Shown: positions 1-7,511 of the stretch, in pieces
Layout of the letters: every line of letters begins with the position of its first letter
How positions within the stretch are numbered: position 1 is the stretch's first letter
DNA from: Microbacterium sp.
GTDB taxonomy: Bacteria > Actinomycetota > Actinomycetes > Actinomycetales > Microbacteriaceae
Assembly: GCA_003248655.1 (NCBI GenBank)
Contig: QFPM01000011.1
Location: 1 to 64,000 of the forward strand
Direction: 5' to 3'
Length of the DNA stretch: 64,000 nt
Position numbers and translations under genes: made by a program
Notes under the pieces: generated by a model
Database searches by the model: none
The model's input: the letters and a program-made list of their open reading frames with translations, nothing else
What the model was told of the DNA's origin: nothing

Positions 1-100
1 ACGGAACTCGGACGGGTAGGGCTTGGGCACAGCAACATCCTTCCAGGCCCGCCCCTCGGGCAAGCCAACTCAGATGTCACCTATCCGTACAGCAGACCCC
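1..100 (-). mobile_element. Left-edge end of an IS3-family insertion sequence (start of orfA)
   Basis: Reading leftwards, a GTG at 30..28 opens a frame that runs off the window edge and begins VPKPYPSEFR. This is the characteristic N-terminus of IS3-family OrfA transposases (usually MPKPYPxEFR). A GGAAGG ribosome-binding site lies at 44..39, 8 nt before the GTG. The neighbouring copper-protein gene loses family similarity at about 95-105, so the IS end probably lies there. The exact terminal repeat cannot be fixed because the other end of the element is outside the window. Confidence 0.6.
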
Positions 101-301
101 GCATAGGTCCGCGCAGTCGAGGTTGGTCCTCACACACTTGGTGAGGTCGGCGATCATGTCCTCGCTCAAACAGGCGTCGGCGCACGCGCTGCACGCCTGG
201 GCGCAGTCGACGCAGGCCTGAATGCAGGCCAGTAGTGCCGCCTGATCGAGGTCTCCCAGATCCTTCGGGTGGGTCCGGAGCATCTGATCCGCGATGGTCA
301 T
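77..301 (-). CDS. Four-helix bundle copper-binding (Csp/DUF326-type) protein, C-terminally truncated
   Basis: The 74-residue product has the regular Cys spacing of cytosolic copper-storage four-helix bundles: CIQACVDCAQACSACADAC in residues 26-44, then CVRTNLDCADLCGVCC. In this family the cysteines line the bundle core and bind many Cu(I) ions. The ATG at 301 is chosen over an upstream in-frame ATG at 427 because only the shorter form resembles the family. Full-length members are about 105-130 residues, so roughly the last third is missing. The final residues (after CADLC) do not match the family and run into the IS3-type sequence to the left, which indicates truncation by insertion. A CsoR-type palindrome at 384..402 lies upstream, in line with copper control. 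Whether the stump still folds is unknown. Confidence 0.75.
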   Translation of the reverse strand: MTIADQMLRTHPKDLGDLDQAALLACIQACVDCAQACSACADACLSEDMIADLTKCVRTNLDCADLCGVCCTDR

Positions 302-383
302 CTCAGTCCTCCTTCTCGTCGGCCCGTATCGGGTCGGTTGCGAAGAACCGTAGGCCGGGCGGCAGCGGTCGACGACCGGCTTG

Positions 384-402
384 CATACGCTGGGGGGGTA
401 TG
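384..402. promoter_or_regulatory. Candidate CsoR operator upstream of the copper-storage gene
   Basis: The 19-bp sequence CATACGCTGGGGGGGTATG has inverted CATAC/GTATG ends around a G-run. This is the general form of CsoR operators (TAC/GTA arms flanking C or G tracts). It lies about 80 bp before the ATG of the divergent copper-storage gene. Its layout matches the second palindrome at 1083..1101 before csoR. Confidence 0.5.
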
Positions 403-461
403 TTATGAGGAGTCCTGCCTTCCACACCCGGGCAGTAGGCGCCCGGGAGCGGCGACCGGCG

Positions 462-1030
462 CTAGAGCCGGTCGAGGATGAAGTCGACCCGCTCCTGCGC
501 CCCGAGCACTGGGACGTGCACGATCGGGAACGGCAGCGCCGCGTATACCTCGGTGAGCAGGTGATGGATCCGCTGCTGGGCGGCGGTGTCCTCGGTGCGG
601 GCGTAGTCCGGCGCCAGCGGCAGCAGGTCCAGGATGAACGTCGTGCGGTAGTCCACCTGCTCGAGCGCGGCCACCAGGATCGGGTCGGGTTCGAGCTGCA
701 GGAAGCGGTAGTAGGCCAGCGAGTCTGGGATGGCCCGGTCCAGAAACACCGTCGTGGCGGGATCGAGGGCGGCTTCCTCGGCGAGCTGCATGTCCAGCAC
801 GCCGCGCTGGAACTCGCGCTGCTTGGCGCGGACCTCCTCGACGGTTCGCCCCTCGATGCGCTGGAGATCGATGTAGTGGCGGGCGTGCTCGATGGTGGTG
901 GTGTAGCCGCGGTCGCGTAGCAGGTTCACGGTCGTGGTCTTGCCCGAGCTAGGCCCAGGTCGCGTAGCAGGTTCACGGTCGTGGTCTTGCCCGAGCTAGG
1001 CCCACCGGTGATGACGTACCAGTTAGTCAC
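462..1030 (-). pseudogene. P-loop NTPase (AAA_28-type ATP-binding protein), disrupted by a 47-bp duplication
   Basis: A GTG at 1030, preceded by an AAGGG ribosome-binding site, starts a frame with a clean Walker A motif (VITGGPSSGKTT). It should continue into NLLRDRGYTTTIEHARHYID and end at 462, giving an ATPase of about 170 residues. A perfect 47-bp tandem repeat (911..957 and 958..1004) shifts the frame after residue 24 and brings a stop at residue 35. The remaining 155-residue frame (929..462) is intact but lacks Walker A. Removing one copy restores a single frame. The product resembles small kinase-like AAA_28 proteins; its substrate is unknown. An assembly error is an alternative explanation. 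Confidence 0.7.
911..1004. repeat. Perfect 47-bp tandem duplication
   Basis: Bases 911..957 and 958..1004 are identical over 47 bp and directly adjacent. The unit carries the Walker A codons of the NTPase gene. Because 47 is not a multiple of three, the duplication frameshifts the gene. The pattern fits replication slippage or a recent small duplication. Confidence 0.95.
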
Positions 1031-1082
1031 GTTCGCCCTTTCAATTTGCGTTCTCCGGGAATATTTGGACTGACATGTACCC

Positions 1083-1101
1083 TATACCCCTAGTAGGTAT
1101 A
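1083..1101. promoter_or_regulatory. CsoR operator upstream of csoR
   Basis: TATACCCCTAGTAGGTATA is an inverted repeat (TATACC and GGTATA, 7-bp spacer), typical of CsoR binding sites in Actinobacteria. It ends 23 bp before the csoR start and lies in the core promoter region, as expected for autorepression that copper relieves. Confidence 0.7.
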
Positions 1102-1124
1102 TGGTCAGGTAGGAGGTGGTCGGA

Positions 1125-1409
1125 ATGGCACACGGATACGTGGATGACAAGCAGGCGCTGCTGGCGCGGTTGCGTCGTGCGGAGGGTCAGGTGCGCGGGA
1201 TCGCGCGGATGGTCGATGAGGACGTGTACTGCATCGACATCCTCACCCAGGTCTCCGCGGTGACGAAGGCGCTGGAGTCGGTCGCGCTGACCCTGCTCGA
1301 GGATCACCTCGGGCACTGCGTCGCCCAGGCGACCGCCGAGGGTGGCCCCGTCGCGGAGGAGAAGCTGCGTGAGGCGAACGCCGCGATCGCGCGGCTGGTC
1401 CGCTCCTAA
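1125..1409 (+). CDS. csoR: Copper-sensing transcriptional repressor CsoR
   Basis: The product is a 94-residue all-helical DUF156/CsoR-family repressor. Its ligand residues fall at Cys36, His61 and Cys65, the same numbering as the Cu(I) site of Mycobacterium tuberculosis CsoR. This supports copper over nickel (RcnR) or sulfide (CstR) sensing. The family motif LRRAEGQVRGI is at residues 16-26. The ATG at 1125 is chosen because AGGAGG at 1111..1116 is ideally spaced; an in-frame ATG 9 bp upstream would clash with that site. An operator palindrome precedes the gene. The chaperone and exporter genes follow 50 bp downstream in the same direction, so CsoR most likely controls itself and the copper operon. 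Confidence 0.93.
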   Translation: MAHGYVDDKQALLARLRRAEGQVRGIARMVDEDVYCIDILTQVSAVTKALESVALTLLEDHLGHCVAQATAEGGPVAEEKLREANAAIARLVRS

Positions 1410-1458
1410 ACATTCGTCCCCACAAACATTCATTCAATGCTCGCGAAGGGAGCACATC

Positions 1459-1812
1459 ATGACCGGACAGGGATTCCAGGACCTCGGACTGCAGGCGACT
1501 AGCGGCGGCGGTTGCGCGTGTTGCAGCCCGACCACGCACGGCACCGCGGCGAAGGCCGAGGCTGCACCGCCGGCTCAGCCTGGGGTGGGTGGCGTGTCGG
1601 CGCAGTTCCTGGTGGAAGGGATGACCTGCTCGCATTGCGTGCGCAGTGTGACCGAGGAGGTCTCCGCCATCGACGGCGTCTCCGGCGTCGAGGTCGATCT
1701 GCACGCGGGCGGCGTCTCGACGGTGACCGTGTCCAGCACCGCCCCGGTGGACGCTGCCCGCGTGAGGGAGGCGGTCGAGGAGGCCGGATACAGCCTCGCC
1801 AGCGCGTCATGA
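1459..1812 (+). CDS. CopZ-like heavy-metal-associated (HMA) domain protein with Cys-rich N-terminus
   Basis: The 117-residue protein has an N-terminal segment with a CACC motif (residues 15-18), a linker, and an HMA domain over about residues 46-115 with the metal motif GMTCSHC. HMA proteins of this kind carry Cu(I) to P-type ATPases by ligand exchange. The gene overlaps the copA start by 4 bp (ATGA), which supports coupled translation with its likely partner. The ATG at 1459 follows a GAAGGGAG site and fits the family better than the longer in-frame extension. The extra CACC segment is not part of classic CopZ and may be a second thiol site. Confidence 0.85.
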   Translation: MTGQGFQDLGLQATSGGGCACCSPTTHGTAAKAEAAPPAQPGVGGVSAQFLVEGMTCSHCVRSVTEEVSAIDGVSGVEVDLHAGGVSTVTVSSTAPVDAARVREAVEEAGYSLASAS

Positions 1813-4097
1813 GTACGGCTACGGATGTCGATCTCGACATCACCGGGATGACGTGCGCGTCGTGCGCGACGCGGGTCGAGCGGAAGCTGAACAAGCTGCC
1901 CGGGGTGGAGGCGACCGTCAACTTCGCCACCGAGAAGGCCCGTGTCCACGCCGAGTCCCCGGTGGCGGTGGAGGAGCTGATCGCGGCCATCGAGCAGGCG
2001 GGGTACGGGGCGACCGTTCCTGCCCCACCCGCCACCGACCCCGTCGAGGGGCAAGCTGGTGCGCCTCGCGATGAGGAGCTGCTGTCGTTGCGGCAGCGGC
2101 TAATCATCTCGACGCTTCTGGCGGTGCCCGTCGGGGTGCTGTCGATGATCCCTGCGCTGCAGTTCACCTCCTGGCAGTGGCTCGCCCTGACCCTCGCCGC
2201 CCCCGTGGTGGTGTGGGGGGCATGGCCGTTCCACCGGGCCGCGGCGATCAACGCCCGCCACGGCGCGGCCACGATGGACACCCTGATCAGCGTCGGCGTG
2301 CTGGCCGCGTTCGGCTGGTCGCTGTATGCGCTGTTCTTCGGCGGCGCCGGGATGCCAGGGATGCGGATGAGCGTCACCTTCGTCGGCACCCCGCAGTCCG
2401 GCGGTCACGAGGTATACCTGGAGGTCGCCGCGCTGGTGACCGTGTTCATCCTGCTCGGCCGCTACCTCGAGGTCCGCGCCAAGCGGCAGTCCGGGGAAGC
2501 GCTTCGAGCCCTGCTCGAGCTCGGCGCGAAGGACGCGGTGGTCCTCCGGACAGGCGTCGAGCAGCGCATCCCCGTCGGCCAGCTCGTCCCCGGCGACCGC
2601 GTCGTGGTGCGGCCGGGCGAGAAGATCCCCGCCGACGGCCTGGTCGCCGAGGGCGTCTCGGCGGTGGACGAGTCGATGCTCACCGGCGAGTCCGTGCCGG
2701 TGGAAGTCGGCCCCGGCTCCCGCGTCGTCGGCGCGACCGTGAACACCGGCGGTCGCCTGCTGGTGGAGATCACCCGCGTCGGAGCGGACACCGAGCTGGC
2801 CCGGATGGCCCGGCTGGTCGAGGAGGCGCAGACCGGCAAGGCGCAGGTGCAGCGCCTCGCCGATCGGGTCTCGGCGATCTTCGTGCCCGTCGTCATCGTC
2901 CTCTCGTTGGCCGCGTTCGCCGGCTGGCTGATCGCCGGAGCCGGGCTGGAGGTCGCCTTCACCGCCGCGGTGACGACCCTGATCATCGCGTGCCCGTGCG
3001 CGCTCGGGCTGGCGACGCCGACCGCGTTGCTGGTGGGAACCGGCCGCGGCGCGCAGCTGGGCATCCTGATCCGCGGACCGCAGGTGCTGGAGCAGACCCG
3101 CCGCATCGACACCGTCGTGCTGGACAAGACCGGCACGGTCACCGCCGGCACCATGACCGTCACCGGCATCCACCCCGCCGAAGGCACCGACCCGGCGGAA
3201 CTGCTCCGAGTCGCCGCCGCGCTGGAGCACGGCTCAGAGCACCCCATCGGCCGCGCCATCACCGCCGCCGCGACCGTTGCGGCAGGCGCGGTGGAGTCCT
3301 TCTCCGCCGAAGCCGGTCAGGGCGTGTACGGCATCGTCGAGGGCCGGATGGTCGCTGCCGGCCGCGCCTCGTGGATCACGACGCGATGGGCCATCCCGGT
3401 CCCCGAGGAGCTCGCCGCGACGATCGCGGCGGACGAATCGGCGGGAGCGACCGTGACGGTGGTGGCGTGGGACGGGCAGATGCGCGGCACGATCAGCGTC
3501 GCCGACACCGTCAAGCCCACCAGCCCCGAGGCGATCGCCCGACTCCGAGCGCTCGGGCTGACCCCGATCCTGCTCACCGGCGACAACCCGGGCGCCGCCC
3601 GCGCGATCGCCGACCAGGTCGGCATCGAGGACGTCCGTGCCGGGGTCACCCCGCAGGGCAAGCTCGACACCATCCGAGAGCTCCAGGCCGCGGGACGCGT
3701 GGTCGCGATGGTCGGCGACGGCGTGAACGACGCCGCCGCCCTGGCCGCCGCGGACCTCGGCATCGCGATGGGCACCGGCACCGATGCGGCCATCACCGCC
3801 GCCGACCTGACCATCGTCTCCGGCGACCTGGCGCTGGTCTCGGATGCGATCCGGCTGGCCCGCCGCACCCTGGGCACGATCAAGGGCAACCTGTTCTGGG
3901 CGTTCGCGTACAACATCGCCGCGATCCCGGTCGCGATGCTCGCCCTGCTCAACCCCATCCTCGCCGGCGCCGCGATGGCGTTCAGCAGCGTGTTCGTGGT
4001 CACCAACAGCCTCCGGCTGCGCCGCTTCCGCGCCCTGTCCGCCCCCACCCCCAGCGCAGCCCCGGTCTCGCGGGAGCCCGCCACGATCCGGGCCTGA
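1809..4097 (+). CDS. copA: Copper-exporting P1B-type ATPase CopA
   Basis: The 762-residue membrane pump carries one N-terminal HMA domain (residues 8-70, GMTCASC with Cys16 and Cys19) and eight predicted membrane helices. The Cu(I)-selective Cys395-Pro396-Cys397 motif lies in the sixth helix. The phosphorylation motif DKTGT has its aspartate at 439, and [10 protein letters not shown] marks the hinge. The seventh and eighth helices hold the P1B-1 signatures YN (AYNIAAIP) and MAFSS. All key residues are intact, so ATP-driven Cu(I) export is a firm assignment. The ATG at 1809 overlaps the stop of the upstream CopZ-like gene. An upstream in-frame extension exists but encodes Arg-rich sequence antisense in character and is not used. 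Confidence 0.95.
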   Translation: MSTATDVDLDITGMTCASCATRVERKLNKLPGVEATVNFATEKARVHAESPVAVEELIAAIEQAGYGATVPAPPATDPVEGQAGAPRDEELLSLRQRLIISTLLAVPVGVLSMIPALQFTSWQWLALTLAAPVVVWGAWPFHRAAAINARHGAATMDTLISVGVLAAFGWSLYALFFGGAGMPGMRMSVTFVGTPQSGGHEVYLEVAALVTVFILLGRYLEVRAKRQSGEALRALLELGAKDAVVLRTGVEQRIPVGQLVPGDRVVVRPGEKIPADGLVAEGVSAVDESMLTGESVPVEVGPGSRVVGATVNTGGRLLVEITRVGADTELARMARLVEEAQTGKAQVQRLADRVSAIFVPVVIVLSLAAFAGWLIAGAGLEVAFTAAVTTLIIACPCALGLATPTALLVGTGRGAQLGILIRGPQVLEQTRRIDTVVLDKTGTVTAGTMTVTGIHPAEGTDPAELLRVAAALEHGSEHPIGRAITAAATVAAGAVESFSAEAGQGVYGIVEGRMVAAGRASWITTRWAIPVPEELAATIAADESAGATVTVVAWDGQMRGTISVADTVKPTSPEAIARLRALGLTPILLTGDNPGAARAIADQVGIEDVRAGVTPQGKLDTIRELQAAGRVVAMVGDGVNDAAALAAADLGIAMGTGTDAAITAADLTIVSGDLALVSDAIRLARRTLGTIKGNLFWAFAYNIAAIPVAMLALLNPILAGAAMAFSSVFVVTNSLRLRRFRALSAPTPSAAPVSREPATIRA

Positions 4098-4124
4098 CCC
4101 ATCGCTCAAGAAGGAGAAGACATC

Positions 4125-4415
4125 ATGTCCCACGGCCACGATCACTCGGGGCGCGACCACACGGATGACCACGTTCACGAGCATGCTCACGGAGCGCAGA
4201 ATCGCAGCGCGCACGAGCATCACCATCACGAGCCTCCGGCGGGGGCGACGAACCTGGTGACCTGTCCGGTGATGCCCGGCAACCAGGTCGATCCGGCGTG
4301 GGCCGAGCAACGCGGTCTGTTCCGGGACTACGAGGGCGCCCGCTACTGGTTCTGCTGCCCCGAGTGCGGTCCGCTGTTCGACGCCGACCCGGCCCGCTAC
4401 GCCCACGCCGCCTGA
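4125..4415 (+). CDS. YHS domain-containing protein with His-rich N-terminus
   Basis: The 96-residue product begins with a histidine- and aspartate-rich stretch (residues 1-37, many HxH repeats). A YHS-type domain follows, with CPVMPG near residue 47 and WFCCPECGPLFDADPARY near the end. YHS domains often accompany copper ATPases and are thought to bind metal through the conserved cysteines. The gene lies 27 bp after copA behind an AAGAAGGAGA site, in the same operon. A metal-buffering role is inferred from context. Confidence 0.8.
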   Translation: MSHGHDHSGRDHTDDHVHEHAHGAQNRSAHEHHHHEPPAGATNLVTCPVMPGNQVDPAWAEQRGLFRDYEGARYWFCCPECGPLFDADPARYAHAA

Positions 4416-4445
4416 TCTGACGACGGCGACAGAACGGAGCGCACG

Positions 4446-5027
4446 GTGGACACGGCGGTTGGATTGGTGCAAGCGTACTTGCGGGTAAACGGGTACTTCA
4501 CCGTCGCCGAGTACCCGGTGCTGGACGCGGCCGGTGCCGACAGGCCCCGCACCGTCACCGACCTGGACATCCTCGCGATCCGCCTGCATCGCGCACCCGG
4601 CGACGATCCGGACCCTGCGCTCGGCGCTCGGCCGGGCATGCCGGACATGATCGTGGGCGAGGTCAAGGAGGGCGCCCCTAAACTCAACCCGGCTATGCGC
4701 GACCCCGCTGTGCTGGAGGCCGCGTTCGCGCGGTTCGGCTGCTGCTCACCCGCCGACGCGCCCGCCCTAGTGCAAGAGCTGCTCACAGTCGGGCAGGTCA
4801 TCGCCCCGGAAGGTCACCTGATCCGCGCCGTCGCGTTCGGCAACACCGCGAATCCAGCCCAATCGGCCTCGTGGCACACCGTCGCCCTCGCGCACGTCCT
4901 CGACTACCTCCGTCGCCACCTGGACCGCAACTGGGCGGCCGTCGGACGCACCCAGATCAAAGACGACACCCTCGGGCTGCTCGCACTGATCGAGAAGTCC
5001 CATCGCAGCGGGGCCGGCCAACGATGA
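4446..5027 (+). CDS. Uncharacterised protein with a PD-(D/E)xK nuclease-like motif pattern
   Basis: The 193-residue product has no family I can name. A pattern TDLDILAIR (residues 39-47) followed by MIVGEVKEG (about residues 68-76) has the D...ExK spacing of restriction-endonuclease-like folds. The N-terminal AYLRVNGYFTVAEYPVL also resembles the first helix and strand of such domains. The GTG at 4446 is the only reasonable start after the YHS gene stop. The gene lies within the copper operon, and its link to metal resistance is unclear. The nuclease reading is motif-based only and could be wrong. Confidence 0.6.
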   Translation: MDTAVGLVQAYLRVNGYFTVAEYPVLDAAGADRPRTVTDLDILAIRLHRAPGDDPDPALGARPGMPDMIVGEVKEGAPKLNPAMRDPAVLEAAFARFGCCSPADAPALVQELLTVGQVIAPEGHLIRAVAFGNTANPAQSASWHTVALAHVLDYLRRHLDRNWAAVGRTQIKDDTLGLLALIEKSHRSGAGQR

Positions 5028-5185
5028 CCGAGCGCCCGACACGCGCCATCCGGGATATTCGCCCGCACCGCGGCCCGGTCCAGTCGACTCGGCTGGTCAC
5101 GATGCTCGCGCGTCGGCTCTGGTGCGCGCCGATCAGGATCCGGCGCGCCGGAGTAACCTGGGTGCGGGAAGGAGGTCGGCGGTGA
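5024..5185 (+). CDS. Possible small basic protein (53 aa)
   Basis: An ATG at 5024 overlaps the stop of the upstream gene (ATGA), and the frame ends at 5185, overlapping the next gene's GTG start (GTGA). The product, MTERPTRAIRDIRPHRG and onward, is arginine-rich (about a quarter Arg) and matches nothing I recognise. The overlaps at both ends favour translation, but Arg-rich frames arise easily in GC-rich DNA. It may act only to couple ribosomes between its neighbours. Confidence 0.3.
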   Translation: MTERPTRAIRDIRPHRGPVQSTRLVTMLARRLWCAPIRIRRAGVTWVREGGRR

Positions 5186-5661
5186 ACCACATCCGAGCTC
5201 TCGTGCACGCCCGGTCCGGGTTGCACCGGCTCCTGCTGACCTTCACCACCGCCCTTCTGCTGATCGCCGGCCTGCTGGCCATGCACACACTCACCGGCAC
5301 CCTCTCGGGCGGGCATGCCGACACGACGGCGACCGCGTTCGAGTCCGCCCATGTGGACGTCGGCACCGACGTGAGCGCCGTCACTGCGACCGAGACCACG
5401 CCCGGCATGAAGTCCGAAGCTGCTGTCGGTCACTGTGCAGGCGACTGCGGCGGCTCGGGCGGAGTGCCGGATCACTCGATGCTGACGATGGTGTGCGCGC
5501 TAGCACTGCTAGCCGCCGCCATCGTGCTGCTGGCGCCGGTCCTGCTGGCTCGCCTCGGCGTCGCCCTCGCCCTGCTGCGACTCCACGGACGCAGTGTCCT
5601 GGCCGCGCTGCCGCACCCACGACCACCCTCCCTCCTCGTCCTGTCCATCAGTCGAACCTGA
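5182..5661 (+). CDS. DUF6153-type membrane protein
   Basis: The 159-residue protein has a hydrophobic segment near residues 19-36 (LLLTFTTALLLIAGLLAM). An extracytoplasmic loop carries a short Cys motif (HCAGDC), and a second membrane segment lies near residues 95-125. This is the layout of DUF6153 proteins, which recur in actinobacterial copper loci. The GTG at 5182 is chosen because GGAAGGAGGT lies just upstream. Cysteines and histidines in the loop (HCAGDCGG, DHSMLTM) could bind metal; no function is established. Confidence 0.65.
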   Translation: MNHIRALVHARSGLHRLLLTFTTALLLIAGLLAMHTLTGTLSGGHADTTATAFESAHVDVGTDVSAVTATETTPGMKSEAAVGHCAGDCGGSGGVPDHSMLTMVCALALLAAAIVLLAPVLLARLGVALALLRLHGRSVLAALPHPRPPSLLVLSISRT

Positions 5662-5772
5662 TTCCCCTCCCGTGCCGGCGCGACCGCGTGCCCGGACGGT
5701 TCTCTCGCCGTGCCCACCCCGGGCGGGCGGAATCAGCTCACCCATTTCGACTGACAGACAAGGACCCCTCTT

Positions 5773-6399
5773 ATGCGTTTCCGTACCCTCGCGCTGACCA
5801 CCGGCGCTCTCGCCATCGCGCTCGTGCTCGCCGGCTGCGCCCCCACGGGCGGCTCCATGCCCGGCATGGATCACGGCCCCGGCGGCATGACCAGCACGAC
5901 ACCCGACCCCACCGAGGAAGCGTCGTTCAACTCGGCGGACGAGATGTTCGTGACGATGATGATCCCGCACCACGAGCAGGCCATCCAGATGGCCGATCAG
6001 ATCCTGGCCAAGGACGGCATCGACGAGCGGGTCGTGGCCCTCGCCGAGCAGATCAAGGCCGCTCAGGATCCCGAGATCCAGACCATGAAGGGCTGGCTCG
6101 AGGACTGGGGCATCCCCTACGACGACTCCATGTCCGGCATGGGCGGCATGGAGGGCATGGACCACGGCGACGGGATGATGTCCGAGGAGGACATGGCGGC
6201 CCTCGATGCCGCTACCGGTGTCGAGGCGACCCGCCTGTTCCTGGAGGGCATGATCACCCACCACCAGGGTGCGGTCATGATGGCGCAGATGGTGCTGGGC
6301 AACGGGCAGAACCCGGACGTCGCCGCGCTGGCGCAGCAGATCATCGACGGGCAGACCGCCGAGATCACCACGATGCAGGACATCCTCGCCACCCTCTGA
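5773..6399 (+). CDS. DUF305 domain lipoprotein
   Basis: The 208-residue protein has a lipoprotein signal peptide with lipobox LAGC (Cys near residue 22) and then a Met/His-rich linker (MPGMDHGPGGM). The DUF305 ferritin-like helical domain follows, with the paired motifs MMIPHHEQAIQMAD and MITHHQGAVMMAQ. A second Met-rich insert (MSGMGGMEGMDHGDGMM) lies between them. Met and His clusters of this kind typically bind Cu(I)/Cu(II) outside the cell. It likely sits on the outer face of the membrane and captures copper. The start follows a gap of about 110 bp, so the gene may have its own promoter. Confidence 0.85.
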   Translation: MRFRTLALTTGALAIALVLAGCAPTGGSMPGMDHGPGGMTSTTPDPTEEASFNSADEMFVTMMIPHHEQAIQMADQILAKDGIDERVVALAEQIKAAQDPEIQTMKGWLEDWGIPYDDSMSGMGGMEGMDHGDGMMSEEDMAALDAATGVEATRLFLEGMITHHQGAVMMAQMVLGNGQNPDVAALAQQIIDGQTAEITTMQDILATL

Positions 6400-6409
6400 C
6401 CCCGGGCCC

Positions 6410-6446
6410 CTCGGGCGGAGCCGACACCAAGCCTGCTCCGCCCGAG
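6410..6446 (+). terminator. Strong hairpin after the DUF305 gene
   Basis: A perfect 12-bp stem (CTCGGGCGGAGC at 6410..6421 and its complement at 6435..6446) with a 13-nt loop lies 11 bp after the DUF305 stop. There is no T-run, so it may attenuate transcription or stabilise the upstream mRNA rather than end it fully. Confidence 0.5.
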
Positions 6447-6512
6447 CCCCGGCGACCCGCCAGGCCATCGCTTCCAGGAACCGGCAGCGTGACCCGTCGA
6501 AAGGCCCCCGTC

Positions 6513-6611
6513 ATGACGTCCCGCACCCTGGCCGCCTCCCTGGTGGCCATCCTCCTCGCCCTGATCATCCTGTCCGTGGCGACTGTTCTCTTCATCGGAG
6601 CCATCGCATGA
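6513..6611 (+). CDS. Small single-span membrane peptide (32 aa)
   Basis: ATG at 6513 follows a GAAAGG site (6498..6503), and the frame stops at 6611, overlapping the next gene's ATG by 4 bp. The product is MTSRTLAASL followed by an almost unbroken hydrophobic stretch of about 22 residues, so one membrane helix is expected. The overlap and the good start site support translation. It is too short for a family call; it may be a small subunit or a coupling leader for the lipoprotein that follows. Confidence 0.5.
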   Translation: MTSRTLAASLVAILLALIILSVATVLFIGAIA

Positions 6612-7459
6612 GAAGCCAAACCATCACCGTCGCCGCGGCGGCAATCGTCGCCGTCGGGCTCCTCCTGGCCGGCTGCGCGGGCTCTACCGCCCCGGCGCCC
6701 GCACCGACCGAGCCTGCGTTCGGGCATGTGCACGGCATCATCGACCTCGGTGAGGGCACCGTGCTGCTCGGCGCGCACACGGGCCTGTACACGCTCACTG
6801 CCGCCGGCGTGCTCGCAGGCCCGGTGGGAGGCAACGACTTCGACGCGATGGGCCTCACCGCCCACGGCGACACGCTCTACGCATCCGGGCACCCGGGACC
6901 GGCCACGCCGACCGAGCTCGGTGAGCACAACCTCGGCATCGTCCGCAGCATCGACGCCGGCGCCACCTGGGAGCCGGTCGCCTTCACCGGGCAGGAAGAC
7001 TTCCACGTCCTCACCGCCACCGCCGAGGCGATCTACGGGATCGGGTCCAGCTCGATCACCGTGCGCACCAGCCCCGACGGCGGAACCACCTGGGTCGACG
7101 GCGCCAATCTGCCTGCCGTCGACCTTGCCGCCACACTCGACGGCGCCCTCTACGCGGCGACGCAGGATGGGGTCCAGGAGAGCCGCGATGCCGGAGCCAC
7201 CTTCGCCCCTGTCCCCGACGCGCCGCTGCTGTACCTGCTGGAGTCTGATCCGGCGGGCGGGCTGGTCGGCGTCGACACTGACGGCGCCCTCTGGCGCCTC
7301 AACGGCGCCGGCTGGGAGAGGTCCGGAACGGCCAGCGGCACCGTCCAGGCGCTCGGCACCACCGCCGACGGCGCGATCGTGCTCGTCGACGACCGCGGCG
7401 TCGTGTGGATGCGCGGCACCGAAGCCACCGTGGTCCTCCCGTCAGGAGCACGATCATGA
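6608..7459 (+). CDS. BNR/sialidase-like repeat lipoprotein (F510_1955 family)
   Basis: The 283-residue product has a lipoprotein signal with lipobox LAGC (Cys near residue 23). A beta-propeller-type domain follows, with BNR-like repeats: [22 protein letters not shown] and [11 protein letters not shown]. The conserved opening [10 protein letters not shown] is typical of the F510_1955 glycosylhydrolase-like family found with copper and DUF305 genes. No sialidase catalytic residues are obvious, so binding or scaffolding outside the cell is more likely than hydrolysis. It overlaps the upstream small peptide by 4 bp. Confidence 0.75.
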   Translation: MRSQTITVAAAAIVAVGLLLAGCAGSTAPAPAPTEPAFGHVHGIIDLGEGTVLLGAHTGLYTLTAAGVLAGPVGGNDFDAMGLTAHGDTLYASGHPGPATPTELGEHNLGIVRSIDAGATWEPVAFTGQEDFHVLTATAEAIYGIGSSSITVRTSPDGGTTWVDGANLPAVDLAATLDGALYAATQDGVQESRDAGATFAPVPDAPLLYLLESDPAGGLVGVDTDGALWRLNGAGWERSGTASGTVQALGTTADGAIVLVDDRGVVWMRGTEATVVLPSGARS

Positions 7460-7511
7460 ACACCATCACACCCGGCGGCCGCTGCAGCCGCGGATCCGGA
7501 GGACACCGACC

